This document shows, piece by piece, positions 21,406 through 29,075 of a stretch of DNA of 38,730 nt. Each line of letters begins with the position of its first letter. Position 1 is the stretch's first letter. The stretch is from a virus: IMG/VR virus record IMGVR_UViG_3300043331_002300, positions 1-38,730 of that record, one strand, 5' to 3'. Both the position numbers and the translations under genes were made by a program. The notes under the pieces were generated by a model. That model saw only the letters and a list, made by a program, of their open reading frames with translations, searched no databases and was not told the DNA's origin.

Positions 21406-21587
21406 CGGGTTTCCCGGCCGAAGATGTAGCCGACGGCGCTGGAGAGGACGATCAGGGCGGCCTTGTTCGTCTCGTCGCTGTACGGCGAGAGCACGATCCA
21501 GGTCATCCCGACGATGAGCACCACGGCGATCACGACCGTGGAGATGACCTTCGCCAGCTCCAGGCGCTCCCTGGCGGGGTCGCTCAT
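21402..21587 (-). CDS. Holin-like membrane protein, 61 residues
   Basis: ATG 21587 lies in an ATGA overlap with the upstream gene. One long helix (ISTVVIAVVLIVGMTWIVL) and a second, weaker one (AALIVLSSAVGYIFG) with a charged start (SDPARERLELAK) match small class II holins. It is coupled to the C39-like peptidase, which supports a lysis role. Confidence 0.7.
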   Translation of the reverse strand: MSDPARERLELAKVISTVVIAVVLIVGMTWIVLSPYSDETNKAALIVLSSAVGYIFGRETR

Positions 21588-21895
21588 CGTCCCCGGCTCC
21601 GGAAGAAGTTGGTGATCAAGTCGATCCCCAACAGGTAGCCCAACACGATCACGCCCAGCCCCTGGTACCAGCCGGGCAGGACGCCGCTCCCCCGCACGAA
21701 CCAGTCCCAGATGAGGCAGGCCATCCAGACCACCACGAACAGGGTGGCGATGACCGCCCGTAGCCAGGGCCACTTGTCCAGGCCCACCGAGGCGCGGTGC
21801 AACGGGTCGCTGGCCAGCTCCCCCCCGGGCTCCGGGCCCGCCGCGCCCGAGTCTCGGGGGAGGAGGGGGGCGTCCGCGGGCGGCGCCTCGTCCAC
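21584..21895 (-). CDS. Two-helix membrane protein (holin or lysis accessory)
   Basis: A 103-residue product with a long acidic/proline N-terminus (DEAPPADAPLLPRDSG) and two membrane helices, AVIATLFVVVWMACLIWDWF and GLGVIVLGYLLGIDLITNF. It starts at GTG 21895 with a poor ribosome site (GGCGG), so translation may rely on coupling with the 23-codon frame before it. Together with its neighbour it may form a holin pair. Confidence 0.65.
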   Translation of the reverse strand: MDEAPPADAPLLPRDSGAAGPEPGGELASDPLHRASVGLDKWPWLRAVIATLFVVVWMACLIWDWFVRGSGVLPGWYQGLGVIVLGYLLGIDLITNFFRSRGR

Positions 21896-21902
21896 CCGCC
21901 GC

Positions 21903-21974
21903 TCACGACGGCCCCGCGCTGGGCCGCTTGACGGAGCAGACGTCCTGGTCGGACCGGGTCGAGCGCGGCGTCAT
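21903..21974 (-). CDS. Possible 23-codon leader gene
   Basis: ATG 21974 shares a TGATG junction with the upstream stop and has GGAGG seven bases ahead, a better site than most genes here. The product would be MTPRSTRSDQDVCSVKRPS plus AGPS, basic and without a known fold. It ends eight bases from the next GTG, so it may serve to couple translation of the lysis genes. It is too short for sequence alone to prove it is made. Confidence 0.35.
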   Translation of the reverse strand: MTPRSTRSDQDVCSVKRPSAGPS

Positions 21975-22342
21975 CAGGGGGCCTCCGGGGCGGTGGTGCG
22001 GTCGAAGGTGCCGTGGCTGTGGGTGTGGCTCAGCAGGGTGGTCACCTGGGCCTCGAGGGCGGCCACCCGGGCGCTGAGGGCGTCGACGGCGGCCTGGGTG
22101 GGGGCGCCCACATCGGCGGCGTCGAGCACCACGTCTCCGGTTTCGCCGTTGACACTCGTCACCGCACCGCCGCCCCCGCCACCCGCTACGGGCACACCCA
22201 TCAGGCCCCCGGAGTGGTCGTGCTCCGACAGCCGGCGCACATCGAGCCAGTAGCCCCCGTCGGCGATCAGTCCCTGGGCCCACAGGGGCAGGGGGTCGCC
22301 GACCTCCGGCTGGGAGAGCGCCATCGCGCCGACGCGGAGCAC
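21974..22342 (-). CDS. Tail fibre-related protein sharing the fibre N-terminus
   Basis: A 122-residue virion-type protein. Its first part (LSQPEVGDPLPLW, YWLDVRRLSEHDHSGGL) is clearly similar to residues 9-46 of the large fibre gene at 24426. Then come a glycine run, a short beta segment typical of fibres (SVNGETGDVVLDAADVG) and a coiled-coil end (VDALSARVAALEAQVTTLLS) finishing in a His-rich HTHSHG. It probably docks to the same tail site as the fibre. GTG 22342 has purine-rich GGAAGG upstream; ATG 22324 is possible. Confidence 0.7.
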   Translation of the reverse strand: MLRVGAMALSQPEVGDPLPLWAQGLIADGGYWLDVRRLSEHDHSGGLMGVPVAGGGGGGAVTSVNGETGDVVLDAADVGAPTQAAVDALSARVAALEAQVTTLLSHTHSHGTFDRTTAPEAP

Positions 22343-22356
22343 GCCCTCGCCCTTCC

Positions 22357-22629
22357 CTACCCCCTCGTCCCGGGCGCCGCTGGCCCCGCGCACTCGACCC
22401 GGACCAGGGTCAGGTCGCCGATGCGCAGCGACCAACCGTCGCCCACCGAGGCGCCGGCCTGCTCGAGGAGGGCCGTCCACACCACCGCCAGTTGCTGCTC
22501 CAGGAGGCGGGCGGCGGCGGCCGCCGTCGAGTCCCCGACCCGGATGACCGTGGGGGACACCCGGGACTCCGCGGGCGCGGCCCCGTCGGGCGGCGAGGCC
22601 GCTAGGCGCCCCACGTCTTGGAGATCCAT
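22357..22629 (-). CDS. Hypothetical protein, 90 residues
   Basis: Not recognised. Starts MDLQDVGRLAASPPDG and has an Ala/Leu-rich helix (STAAAAARLLEQQLAVVW) followed by GDGWSLRIGDLTLVRVE, which looks like a beta pair. It overlaps the upstream gene by 28 bases, and the ribosome site is weak, so the exact start is uncertain. Its place between fibre and fibre-like genes suggests a virion or assembly role. Confidence 0.5.
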   Translation of the reverse strand: MDLQDVGRLAASPPDGAAPAESRVSPTVIRVGDSTAAAAARLLEQQLAVVWTALLEQAGASVGDGWSLRIGDLTLVRVECAGPAAPGTRG

Positions 22630-22877
22630 TGCAGCCCGTCGACCACGGCGGTCACGGACGGCACCTCCCCGCACGCCGACTTGAACAGGTTCGCTTCCTC
22701 CGGGGTGAACCCGTAGAGGTCGCTGAGCTGCTCGGCGGTGTAGGCCGCTGCCCAGTCGTTCAGGTCGGCCAGCCCGATGGCGGCCTTCTTGAGCGACTGG
22801 GCGTTGGCGCCCATCTTGGCATTGAGCGAGGCTTTGTCTACCGTGACCCCTACCTGGGGTGGGGACGCTGCGGCCAT
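22602..22877 (-). CDS. Hypothetical protein of tail region, 91 residues
   Basis: ATG 22877 has AGGAGG five bases upstream, a very strong site. The product is helical and acidic (NAQSLKKAAIGLADLNDWAA, YTAEQLSDLYGFTPEEANLF, SVTAVVDGLQWISKTW). It has no membrane segment or known motif. It follows the fibre gene by 10 bases and could be a fibre chaperone or a minor virion protein. Confidence 0.6.
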   Translation of the reverse strand: MAAASPPQVGVTVDKASLNAKMGANAQSLKKAAIGLADLNDWAAAYTAEQLSDLYGFTPEEANLFKSACGEVPSVTAVVDGLQWISKTWGA

Positions 22878-22887
22878 GGGCTACCTC

Positions 22888-24426
22888 CTACGGTGTCTCG
22901 AGGGCGGCCAAACGGGTGTCGATGTCGCGCAAGGCGCCGAGGATGATCCCTACCGAATTCGAGGGGTTCGTCTGGCCCTCGCCGGTCCTGAAGAGGTCGG
23001 CGCACGGGTAGGAAGGATCATCCAGGACGACTCCGGCCTGGTGGCGGGCCCCCGCCTCCAGGGGCGCCGCCGTCAGGCGCTGTAACAAGACGGCTTCCGC
23101 CTGCTCCGGGTCGTCCGGCAGGTCGTACCACTCGGCCCCCCTCTCGGGCGGGCGGTAGTCGAAGGTCACGGGCTGGGTGTTGCGGACGGCGGCCATCGCC
23201 TGGGCAGGGTCCAGCGGCGTGATGGCGGTCTTGCTGTCCGCCAGCGAGGTCTGGATGGTGCCGTTGACGGCGTAGAAGGCGGTGAACCGGTTGCTGGGGT
23301 GGCCGAAGTACAGCACGTTGTCGGCGCTGGGGTGCCAGTAGCCGCTCGCCGCCGAGAGCGTGACCGACGACGAGGGAGAGTGGATGCTCAGGTTGCCCGC
23401 GGTGGGGGTCAGGGTGCCCGCCCCGGCGACGGAGAGCGCCGCCTGCCCCGCGTCCGGGGTCAGGGTGAGGGTGCCGGTGGGTGAGAGCAGGAGGCGTTGG
23501 GTCTGGGTCTGGTTGGCCCCCGCGGCGGCGCTCGGCATGGTGTAGTAGTAGAGGCCGCCGTCGCTGTTCAGGTTCAGTTGCGAGCCGGCACCCGTGACGA
23601 TGGCCTTGGCGGCGCCGCCCGCGCTGTAGGTGTTGTTCCCGAGGACGGTGATCGCGCTCGCATTCAGCCCCACCAGGGAACCGGTTTGCCCTACCTGCAC
23701 GGCCCGCACCGAGGCGTCCCACGCCGCCGGGGTGACCCCCACCCCCAGGTGAGTGTCCACCCGCAGCGCGCCCACCCCCGTGCGGGTGAGGGTGGTATCG
23801 CCATTGATCGACACCGCCGCCTGCGCCGCCACCGGGGACAGGCCGAGCGTCCCGGTGGCGGCGCCCCAGGACGCCCGCTGGGCGTACCCGGCGCGGGCGT
23901 CCAGAAGCAAGAGATCGCGGGCGCCCGCCGAGCCCCCGAGCCCGAAAAACCACTGCTCGGCCCCGTCGTCGGCCCGGAGGCGGAGGTTCCCTCCGGTGCC
24001 CGCCCCGGTCTTGCCGATAGTCACGGCCACGTCGTCGACGGTGAGCCTGGCCCCGAGGGTCAGCTCACCGGCCGCGGTCCGCGCCAGCGTGGCGTCCGGG
24101 GCCAGGGCCGTCCCCTGCTGCCCGAATAAGAGCGCGTCGCGGATGACGGCGTCCGCCAGGAACTCCTGGGGCCCGGTGAAGGGCTTCGAGCCGTCGACGA
24201 AGGTCAGCGGGGTGTAGACGGACGGGTCGAGCTTGCTGGGGGTGATGCTCCCGTCCGGGATCGTCGAGGCGGTCAGGGTCTTCCCGTTCAGCCCACCCGT
24301 GTGGTCGTGCTCGCTCAGGCGGGTGAGGTCCGTCCAGTACGCCCCGCCCGTGTTGGTGAAGAAGGGCTCCATGGGGTCGCCGAGCTCCGGCTTGGACAAT
24401 TGCATGGTTGGGGTCTGGATGACCAC
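22888..24426 (-). CDS. Tail fibre with S74-type self-cleaving chaperone domain
   Basis: Receptor-binding fibre (512 residues). The N-terminal 50 residues (LSKPELGDPMEPFF, YWTDLTRLSEHDHTGGL) are the docking domain shared with the gene at 22342. A long beta-rich shaft follows, rich in Thr, Gly, Ala and Ser. The last ~119 residues match the intramolecular chaperone of endosialidase-type fibres: S394-x4-K399 in QTSLADSKTAITPLD with the spacing of the Ser/Lys dyad, then QPVTFDYRPP. Cleavage just before S394 is expected after trimer folding. GTG 24426 has AGGAGG upstream. It determines host range. Confidence 0.85.
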   Translation of the reverse strand: MVIQTPTMQLSKPELGDPMEPFFTNTGGAYWTDLTRLSEHDHTGGLNGKTLTASTIPDGSITPSKLDPSVYTPLTFVDGSKPFTGPQEFLADAVIRDALLFGQQGTALAPDATLARTAAGELTLGARLTVDDVAVTIGKTGAGTGGNLRLRADDGAEQWFFGLGGSAGARDLLLLDARAGYAQRASWGAATGTLGLSPVAAQAAVSINGDTTLTRTGVGALRVDTHLGVGVTPAAWDASVRAVQVGQTGSLVGLNASAITVLGNNTYSAGGAAKAIVTGAGSQLNLNSDGGLYYYTMPSAAAGANQTQTQRLLLSPTGTLTLTPDAGQAALSVAGAGTLTPTAGNLSIHSPSSSVTLSAASGYWHPSADNVLYFGHPSNRFTAFYAVNGTIQTSLADSKTAITPLDPAQAMAAVRNTQPVTFDYRPPERGAEWYDLPDDPEQAEAVLLQRLTAAPLEAGARHQAGVVLDDPSYPCADLFRTGEGQTNPSNSVGIILGALRDIDTRLAALETP

Positions 24427-24442
24427 GCGTCGCTCCTCCTGC

Positions 24443-26668
24443 TCACCAGGCGCTCAGATCGTCGAAGACGGCGTCGTCGAGGTCGCCGAAGGTCGTGAGA
24501 TTGAGCCGGTCGAAGATCCCGAACACCGACTGGGTGCGGTACTGCACCGCGCTGATGGCGATGTCCCAAGCCGGCCCCCGCCGGCGGAAGGCCCCGTCCG
24601 GGGGGAGGCCCTCCTGGTACTGGATCATGGCGAAGCGCCCCACCGTCTCGTCCGAGAGCGTCAGGAAGGTGTGCCCGGGATCCTGGGCCGCGGCGACCAC
24701 CAGGTTCCGCGTCTGCACCGGGGTCAGCCTCGAGCTCCCGCCGTCCCGCCGGGCCACCTTCCAGTGGGCCAGGATCGTCCCGGCGTACTCCAGGCGGAAG
24801 GCCGGGCGCACCTGCTCCCGCAGCGTCAGGGTGGCCACCACCGGCCCCGGCACCCGGTCGAGGTCGGTGCTCCGCCCGGCGGCGGACCCCCGAGGGGCGA
24901 CCCGGTCGGTGAGGGCCGCCGCCCCGGTGGGCGCCGGCGCCAGGGTGGCGTAGACCTCGCGGACGTCGAGCACCCGGCCCCAGCTGTCGTCGGGGAAGAG
25001 GACGCGCTGGCCGCTCTCGGTCAGGGGCACGGCGAGGGAGTACCAGGGCGAGGCCTCGCCGACGGGGTCGATCCGGAACTCCGGGCGCACCGCCCGGGCC
25101 CCGTCGAGCACCGGCCCGGTGGCCGCGAAGGAGAGGAAGGCCTTGGTGTCGCCCGGGGCCATCAGGGTGTGCCTCGGCCAGCGGGTGAAGCTCGTCTGGT
25201 CGGTGAAATCCGAGGGACCCAGGTGGGCCGCCGGCGACCAGGGGTTGGCCCCGTCCCGGGGCAGCAGGCAGTAGCCGTAGGTGCCGTCGGCGAAGCCCAG
25301 GAAGAGCAGCGGGTTCCCCCGGTCGGTCGGCTGGTTGGGGTTGGCCGGGTCAGGGGCGCCCACGACGGCCTCGAGCTGGCTGACCGCCAGCGCGGTGATG
25401 CGCCGGCCGGCCAGGTCGAGCATGGAGCCCTCCCAGGCCGGGGCGAAGCGGAAAGCCCCGGCGTCCGGGGAGGCCTCCTCGGTGGGCACCCAGGTGCCGT
25501 ACCCCAACAGGAAGGCGGCGTCCTCGCTCGCGTTGTGGACGGCCCCGTAGGCCCCGTAGGCGTCGTAGCCGCAGAAGGCGGTCACCGGGCCCCGTACGGG
25601 GGAGGTGTTGTCGACCAGGCGCTCCGGGCCCACCCGGTCGACGGTCACGCCGGCGCCGGTGCTGGTCAACCTCCAGAACCCGGAGGCCACCGCGAAGTAG
25701 AGGGCCCCGTCCCAGAAGGCCGGGCGGCGCCCGTTGGCCACCCCGGCGGTGACCGCCAGGCCGGGGGCGACGTTCCGGGCCCGGCCGACGTCCGCGCCCC
25801 CCTGGAGCGTCCAGACCGTGCCGTCCTGCTTGAAGACGAAGAGCTGGCCCCAGAGCTGGCCCAGGCCACTGATCGGGATGTCGGCGTCGCCGACGGGGAT
25901 GTCCGCCGTCCAGGACGCTGCGGTGCCGGGGTCGCCCTCGCACTTGCTGACGGCGTTGCCCTCGGCCCGCCAGAGCTCCACCCCGGTCGAGCAGACGAAC
26001 CGGCAGGCGGGGGCGGCGGCCGTGCCGGTGAGGTCGGTCCACGTCCCCAGCTTGTGGCGCCACAGGTGGGCCCGGCTGTCGGTGAGGAAGAGACCGTCCC
26101 CGCCGGCGATCCCGGCCGCCGTCCAGCGAGTGGCCGTCTCGACGGCGACGCCGGCGCCCAGGTCCAGCGACAGGGCCTGGGTGGCGTCGGTGAGGCCGGT
26201 CACCCGGCGGACGTAGCGCCCGGCCAGGGCGAACAGGACGGTGACCCCGGCGGTGCCCCCCTCGGCCTCGACGAAGCCGGCGTGCTCCCCCGCGGCGCCG
26301 CCCACGGGGACGACCGGGTGGAAGCGGGGCCCCTGGCCCCGGAAGGCCCCGACGTGCCAGGCATTGCTCGCGTAGAAGTACCGCGGGGGGCTCCCGTTGC
26401 TCTGCTGCGAGGCGTCCCCCATGCCGGCGTAGGCCCGCCGGAAGACGTAGCTCCGCTCGAGGTAGAGGTCGTCGGTGCCGTACTCCTGTCCGGTGGCCTG
26501 GAACTTCTCCATCGGCAAAATACGCTTGCCGATGATCCCCTCCCGTAGCCGGACCCCCTGCCCGTTGAGGAGCATGTCCCAGGGGTACGGGGCGCGCCGC
26601 GACGAGACGCTCCCGGTGGCGACGAGGTTGTCCTCGGGGGCGGAGACGGGGGGCTCGCTCGAGGCCAC
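24443..26668 (-). CDS. Large tail hub/nozzle-like protein
   Basis: A 741-residue virion protein rich in short beta motifs with many W and G residues (for example SRAHLWRHKLGTWTDL, LWGQLFVFKQDGTVWTLQGG, ALYFAVASGFWRLTS), suggesting beta propellers. This size, composition and place between adaptor and fibre resemble the nozzle (tail tubular protein B type) of short-tailed phages. GTG 26668 directly follows the upstream TAG with GAGG nearby. A receptor-binding propeller is the alternative. Exact function is inferred. Confidence 0.6.
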   Translation of the reverse strand: MASSEPPVSAPEDNLVATGSVSSRRAPYPWDMLLNGQGVRLREGIIGKRILPMEKFQATGQEYGTDDLYLERSYVFRRAYAGMGDASQQSNGSPPRYFYASNAWHVGAFRGQGPRFHPVVPVGGAAGEHAGFVEAEGGTAGVTVLFALAGRYVRRVTGLTDATQALSLDLGAGVAVETATRWTAAGIAGGDGLFLTDSRAHLWRHKLGTWTDLTGTAAAPACRFVCSTGVELWRAEGNAVSKCEGDPGTAASWTADIPVGDADIPISGLGQLWGQLFVFKQDGTVWTLQGGADVGRARNVAPGLAVTAGVANGRRPAFWDGALYFAVASGFWRLTSTGAGVTVDRVGPERLVDNTSPVRGPVTAFCGYDAYGAYGAVHNASEDAAFLLGYGTWVPTEEASPDAGAFRFAPAWEGSMLDLAGRRITALAVSQLEAVVGAPDPANPNQPTDRGNPLLFLGFADGTYGYCLLPRDGANPWSPAAHLGPSDFTDQTSFTRWPRHTLMAPGDTKAFLSFAATGPVLDGARAVRPEFRIDPVGEASPWYSLAVPLTESGQRVLFPDDSWGRVLDVREVYATLAPAPTGAAALTDRVAPRGSAAGRSTDLDRVPGPVVATLTLREQVRPAFRLEYAGTILAHWKVARRDGGSSRLTPVQTRNLVVAAAQDPGHTFLTLSDETVGRFAMIQYQEGLPPDGAFRRRGPAWDIAISAVQYRTQSVFGIFDRLNLTTFGDLDDAVFDDLSAW

Positions 26669-27598
26669 CTACGTCCCCCTCGAGGGGGCCATCCCGGTAG
26701 GCCCGTTCACCCATGACGACGCGAGGGGGGAGGCCGCCGACGTGCCCCACAGCGGGGCGAACCGACCCTGTCCGCGGCCCCCGAAGCGCCCGCCGGGCTG
26801 GAAGAGCCAGGGGCAGGTGGCCACCGAGATCCGGGTGAAGTCGGCGGCCGTCTCCTTTTGGGTCGGCATCCGCTGCTCGGCCGAGGCGGCCTCCAGCTTG
26901 TCCCGGTCGACGCGCCAAGCCTCGATGTGCCCCGCCGCCGCCAGCAAGTCGAGCGGCCCCAGGAGCTCGTCGGCGTCGGCCGTCGGCCCGCCCGGGACGT
27001 AGGTGCCGTTGACGTAGTCGGCCTGGGCCCGGCGCGCCCAGACGGCCAGGGGCGCGCCGGAGGAGGGGGCGGTCGACCCGCGGACGACGAGCCAGACGTG
27101 GCCGGCCCGCATCACGGCGTCCCAGTCGGCGACCGGCACCAGCGTCTGCGAGACGACGACCTCGAGCACCTGCTCGGGCAGGCGCAGCCAGGGGGCCAGG
27201 GCGGTCAGGTCGACGCCGGCGCCGGAGGAACCGGTCAGGGCCAGCTCGTCGCGCAGCCAGGTGCGGGCCAGCCCGAGGCGCACCGCCCGGCGCAGCGCGT
27301 CGGGGGGCAGGTGGTGGAGCTCGACGTCCTCGCCCGTCGGCGGGACGCTGTCCCGGTAGCTGCGGTCGACCTGGAGCGTCCCCGTCGGGGCGTCGAAGGC
27401 CACCACCTGGACCACCCGGTCGTCCGGCTGGATCGCCTGGCGCCGGAGCAGGTAGAGATCCTCGTAGCCCCCCACGGGGAGCGAGGAGCGGAGCGTGGGG
27501 ACGACGACGGCGTCCGGGGCGCCGGAGGACGCCCGGACGGCGAAAAAGGGCCCCAGGCGCGCCGCCGTCGCCTGCTCGATCTGGGCGAGGGTGACCAC
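26669..27598 (-). CDS. Head-tail adaptor or tail tubular A-like protein
   Basis: 309 residues. A helical N-terminus (LAQIEQATAARLG) is followed by mixed segments with LPVGGYEDLYLLRR and VQVVAFDAPTGTLQVDRSY, then helices (DALRRAVRLGLARTWLRDEL) and a long loop region. It occupies the adaptor position between small head genes and the nozzle-like gene. GTG 27598 begins one base past the previous stop. The C-terminal 50 residues are Gly-rich and unstructured looking. Assignment is from order and size. Confidence 0.5.
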   Translation of the reverse strand: MVTLAQIEQATAARLGPFFAVRASSGAPDAVVVPTLRSSLPVGGYEDLYLLRRQAIQPDDRVVQVVAFDAPTGTLQVDRSYRDSVPPTGEDVELHHLPPDALRRAVRLGLARTWLRDELALTGSSGAGVDLTALAPWLRLPEQVLEVVVSQTLVPVADWDAVMRAGHVWLVVRGSTAPSSGAPLAVWARRAQADYVNGTYVPGGPTADADELLGPLDLLAAAGHIEAWRVDRDKLEAASAEQRMPTQKETAADFTRISVATCPWLFQPGGRFGGRGQGRFAPLWGTSAASPLASSWVNGPTGMAPSRGT

Positions 27599-27599
27599 G

Positions 27600-27920
27600 C
27601 TACCCCCGCCCGCTGCCCGGTCCGGGCCAGGGGAGCCCGCCGAGGCGGGGCATCAGGCGCCCCTCGCGCATCGCCTCCACCAGCTCGCGGGTGCGCCCCC
27701 GGCGTTCGAGGGCCTCCATGGAGGCGTGGAGCAGGAGCTGGGCCTCGACCACCACCAGGCGCTTCAAGACCTGGCGGGTGAGGTCGACCCGGGCCGAGTA
27801 GGGCACCCGGTCGAGCATGCCCTCGATGTCCTTGGCGATGATGGCCCCCACCCGGCGGTTGAGGGCCTCGAGCTCCTCGTCCCCGGGCAGATCGGCGACG
27901 ACGAACGACGTCGCGGTCAC
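27600..27920 (-). CDS. Hypothetical head/adaptor-region protein, 106 residues
   Basis: Mostly helical: EELEALNRRVGAIIAKDIEGML, then RVDLTRQVLKRLVVVEAQLLLH and MEALERRGRTRELVEAM, ending in a Gly/Pro tail. GTG 27920 lies in a GTGA overlap. No known motif. The helices and length suit a head-completion or adaptor protein, but this is not established. Confidence 0.6.
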   Translation of the reverse strand: MTATSFVVADLPGDEELEALNRRVGAIIAKDIEGMLDRVPYSARVDLTRQVLKRLVVVEAQLLLHASMEALERRGRTRELVEAMREGRLMPRLGGLPWPGPGSGRG

Positions 27921-28174
27921 TTCACCGTCTCGGGCGGGAGCTGCTTGACCGAGGCCTGGGGGCCCTTGGCCTTCGCCGCCTTCATGGCGTCGGCCATCAC
28001 CTTGTCGACGATCGCCGTCGAGCCGTCGGGCAGCTCGACCTCCACCTGATCCCCGGCCAGGGGCACCGGCTCCGGCGCGACCGGGGCGGGGGCCGGCTCG
28101 GCGACGTCGGCCCGGCTGACGACGGGGGTCTTCTCCTCCGGCGGCGGGGCGTCTTCGGACTTACGCGCGGGCAT
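27917..28174 (-). CDS. Small Pro/Ala-rich protein, 85 residues
   Basis: ATG 28174 has AGGAG six bases upstream. The N-terminal half is charged and proline-rich (APPPEEKTPVV, EPAPAPVAPEPVPLAG), and the C-terminal half has VEVELPDGSTAIVDKVMADAM plus a Lys-rich helix. It resembles short head-associated proteins of phages, whose role is usually unknown. Confidence 0.6.
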   Translation of the reverse strand: MPARKSEDAPPPEEKTPVVSRADVAEPAPAPVAPEPVPLAGDQVEVELPDGSTAIVDKVMADAMKAAKAKGPQASVKQLPPETVK

Positions 28175-28188
28175 GGACGTCTCCTCTC

Positions 28189-28596
28189 TCAGGCGTGGCG
28201 TCCCTTCGTCCACGCCGTCCCGTTCCAGCTGACCTCGCCGTCCCGCTGGGTGACGATGTACTGCCCTGCCGTCCAGTTGGTGGCCGGGGTCGCGTTCGGG
28301 GCGTCGGCGATGCGCGCGGGGACGATGCACCCGGCCGGCGTCCAGGTGGCGGGCGTGCCCCCCGCGGTGGTGCCGGTGGCGTCGGCGTTCTTCGCCGCCA
28401 GCGCCGTGGCGAAGGGCGTGTCGGCCGACTGCCCGGCGCGCCCGTCGGGGACGCTGACGCCACTCGTCAGGGGTGGGGAGGCCACGGCGGCCCGGGCGGA
28501 GGCCCCGTAGGTGCCCGGCGCGCCCAGGGAGGTGGGGGTGTTCAGGCTCGGCGTGGTCGTCCCGGCGATGGCCGTCGACCCGAGGGGTGCAGGCAT
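28189..28596 (-). CDS. Hypothetical virion protein, 135 residues
   Basis: A low-charge, Ala/Thr/Gly/Pro-rich protein (GSTAIAGTTTPSLNTPTSLG, then DGEVSWNGTAWTKGRHA at the end). The composition and place just downstream of the capsid genes fit a head decoration or surface protein, but no family is recognised. ATG 28596 directly follows the preceding stop, with GAAGGG ahead. Confidence 0.55.
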   Translation of the reverse strand: MPAPLGSTAIAGTTTPSLNTPTSLGAPGTYGASARAAVASPPLTSGVSVPDGRAGQSADTPFATALAAKNADATGTTAGGTPATWTPAGCIVPARIADAPNATPATNWTAGQYIVTQRDGEVSWNGTAWTKGRHA

Positions 28597-28782
28597 CTAC
28601 TTTCCCTTCGCCGCGTCCCGGCGGCCCTTCTGGCTCAACTGCGTCATGCGCTTCTGGCCGTACTTGGCCCGCCCGATGGCCGCGGCCACGGCCCCGGGGT
28701 CGCGGGCCCCGCCCGCCTTCGCCTGGCGCTCGATCGCGGCGAACCGCTGGCCGCTGCCGAGGGGCGGTTTCTTCGCCGCCAT
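28597..28782 (-). CDS. Small basic phage protein, 61 residues
   Basis: Lysine- and arginine-rich: begins MAAKKPPLGSGQRF and contains AVAAAIGRAKYGQKRMTQL. The motif AIGRxKYGxK(R)xxxL is one I associate with small proteins near phage head genes. ATG 28782 has AAGGA eight bases upstream; GTG 28788 is too close to that site. Nucleic-acid or capsid-interior binding is plausible. Confidence 0.65.
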   Translation of the reverse strand: MAAKKPPLGSGQRFAAIERQAKAGGARDPGAVAAAIGRAKYGQKRMTQLSQKGRRDAAKGK

Positions 28783-28795
28783 CGTCACCGTCCTT

Positions 28796-28933
28796 TCACT
28801 TGCCCTTGCGCTTCATGCGCCGCTGGTTCTCCAGGGCGGCCGCGACCGCCTGGCGCTGCGGGTGGCCGGCCTTGATCATCTCCCGGATGTTGGTGGACAC
28901 CGCCTTCTTGCTGCTCGACTTCTTCAGCGGCAT
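28796..28933 (-). CDS. Small basic phage protein, 45 residues
   Basis: A frame shorter than usual gene-finding limits: begins MPLKKSSSKKAVSTNIREM and ends in a Lys/Arg-rich helix after GHPQRQAVAAALEN. The NIxxxIxxGxPxxQAVAAAL pattern is frequent in small phage proteins beside the capsid gene. ATG 28933 has GAGGGGG six bases upstream. The role is unknown. Confidence 0.65.
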   Translation of the reverse strand: MPLKKSSSKKAVSTNIREMIKAGHPQRQAVAAALENQRRMKRKGK

Positions 28934-29017
28934 CGCGCCCCCTCTACCCTCTCTGCGCCGGAATCGAGCTCCCGTGTAGTGCGGCGCGCACAAACTTTTC
29001 GCCTCTCCCCCTCCCGA

Positions 29018-29053
29018 GCGCCGGCGCGGGGCGAGGGTGTCCCGCGCCGGCGC
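29018..29053 (-). terminator. Perfect 13-bp GC hairpin after capsid gene
   Basis: GCGCCGGCGCGGG (29018-29030) and its complement (29041-29053) form a stem with a 10-base loop, 22 bases past the capsid stop. There is no U-tract. It may be a partial terminator that lowers expression of the small downstream genes relative to capsid, or it may protect the capsid mRNA. The rest of 28934-29075 shows nothing else. Confidence 0.5.
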
Positions 29054-29075
29054 CACCGCGGGGAGACGGGAGCGT

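Noticed and set aside
24233-26548. Plus-strand open frame of about 770 codons opposite the nozzle-like gene
   Set aside because: Low-complexity translation, no ribosome site, and antisense to a coherent virion gene.
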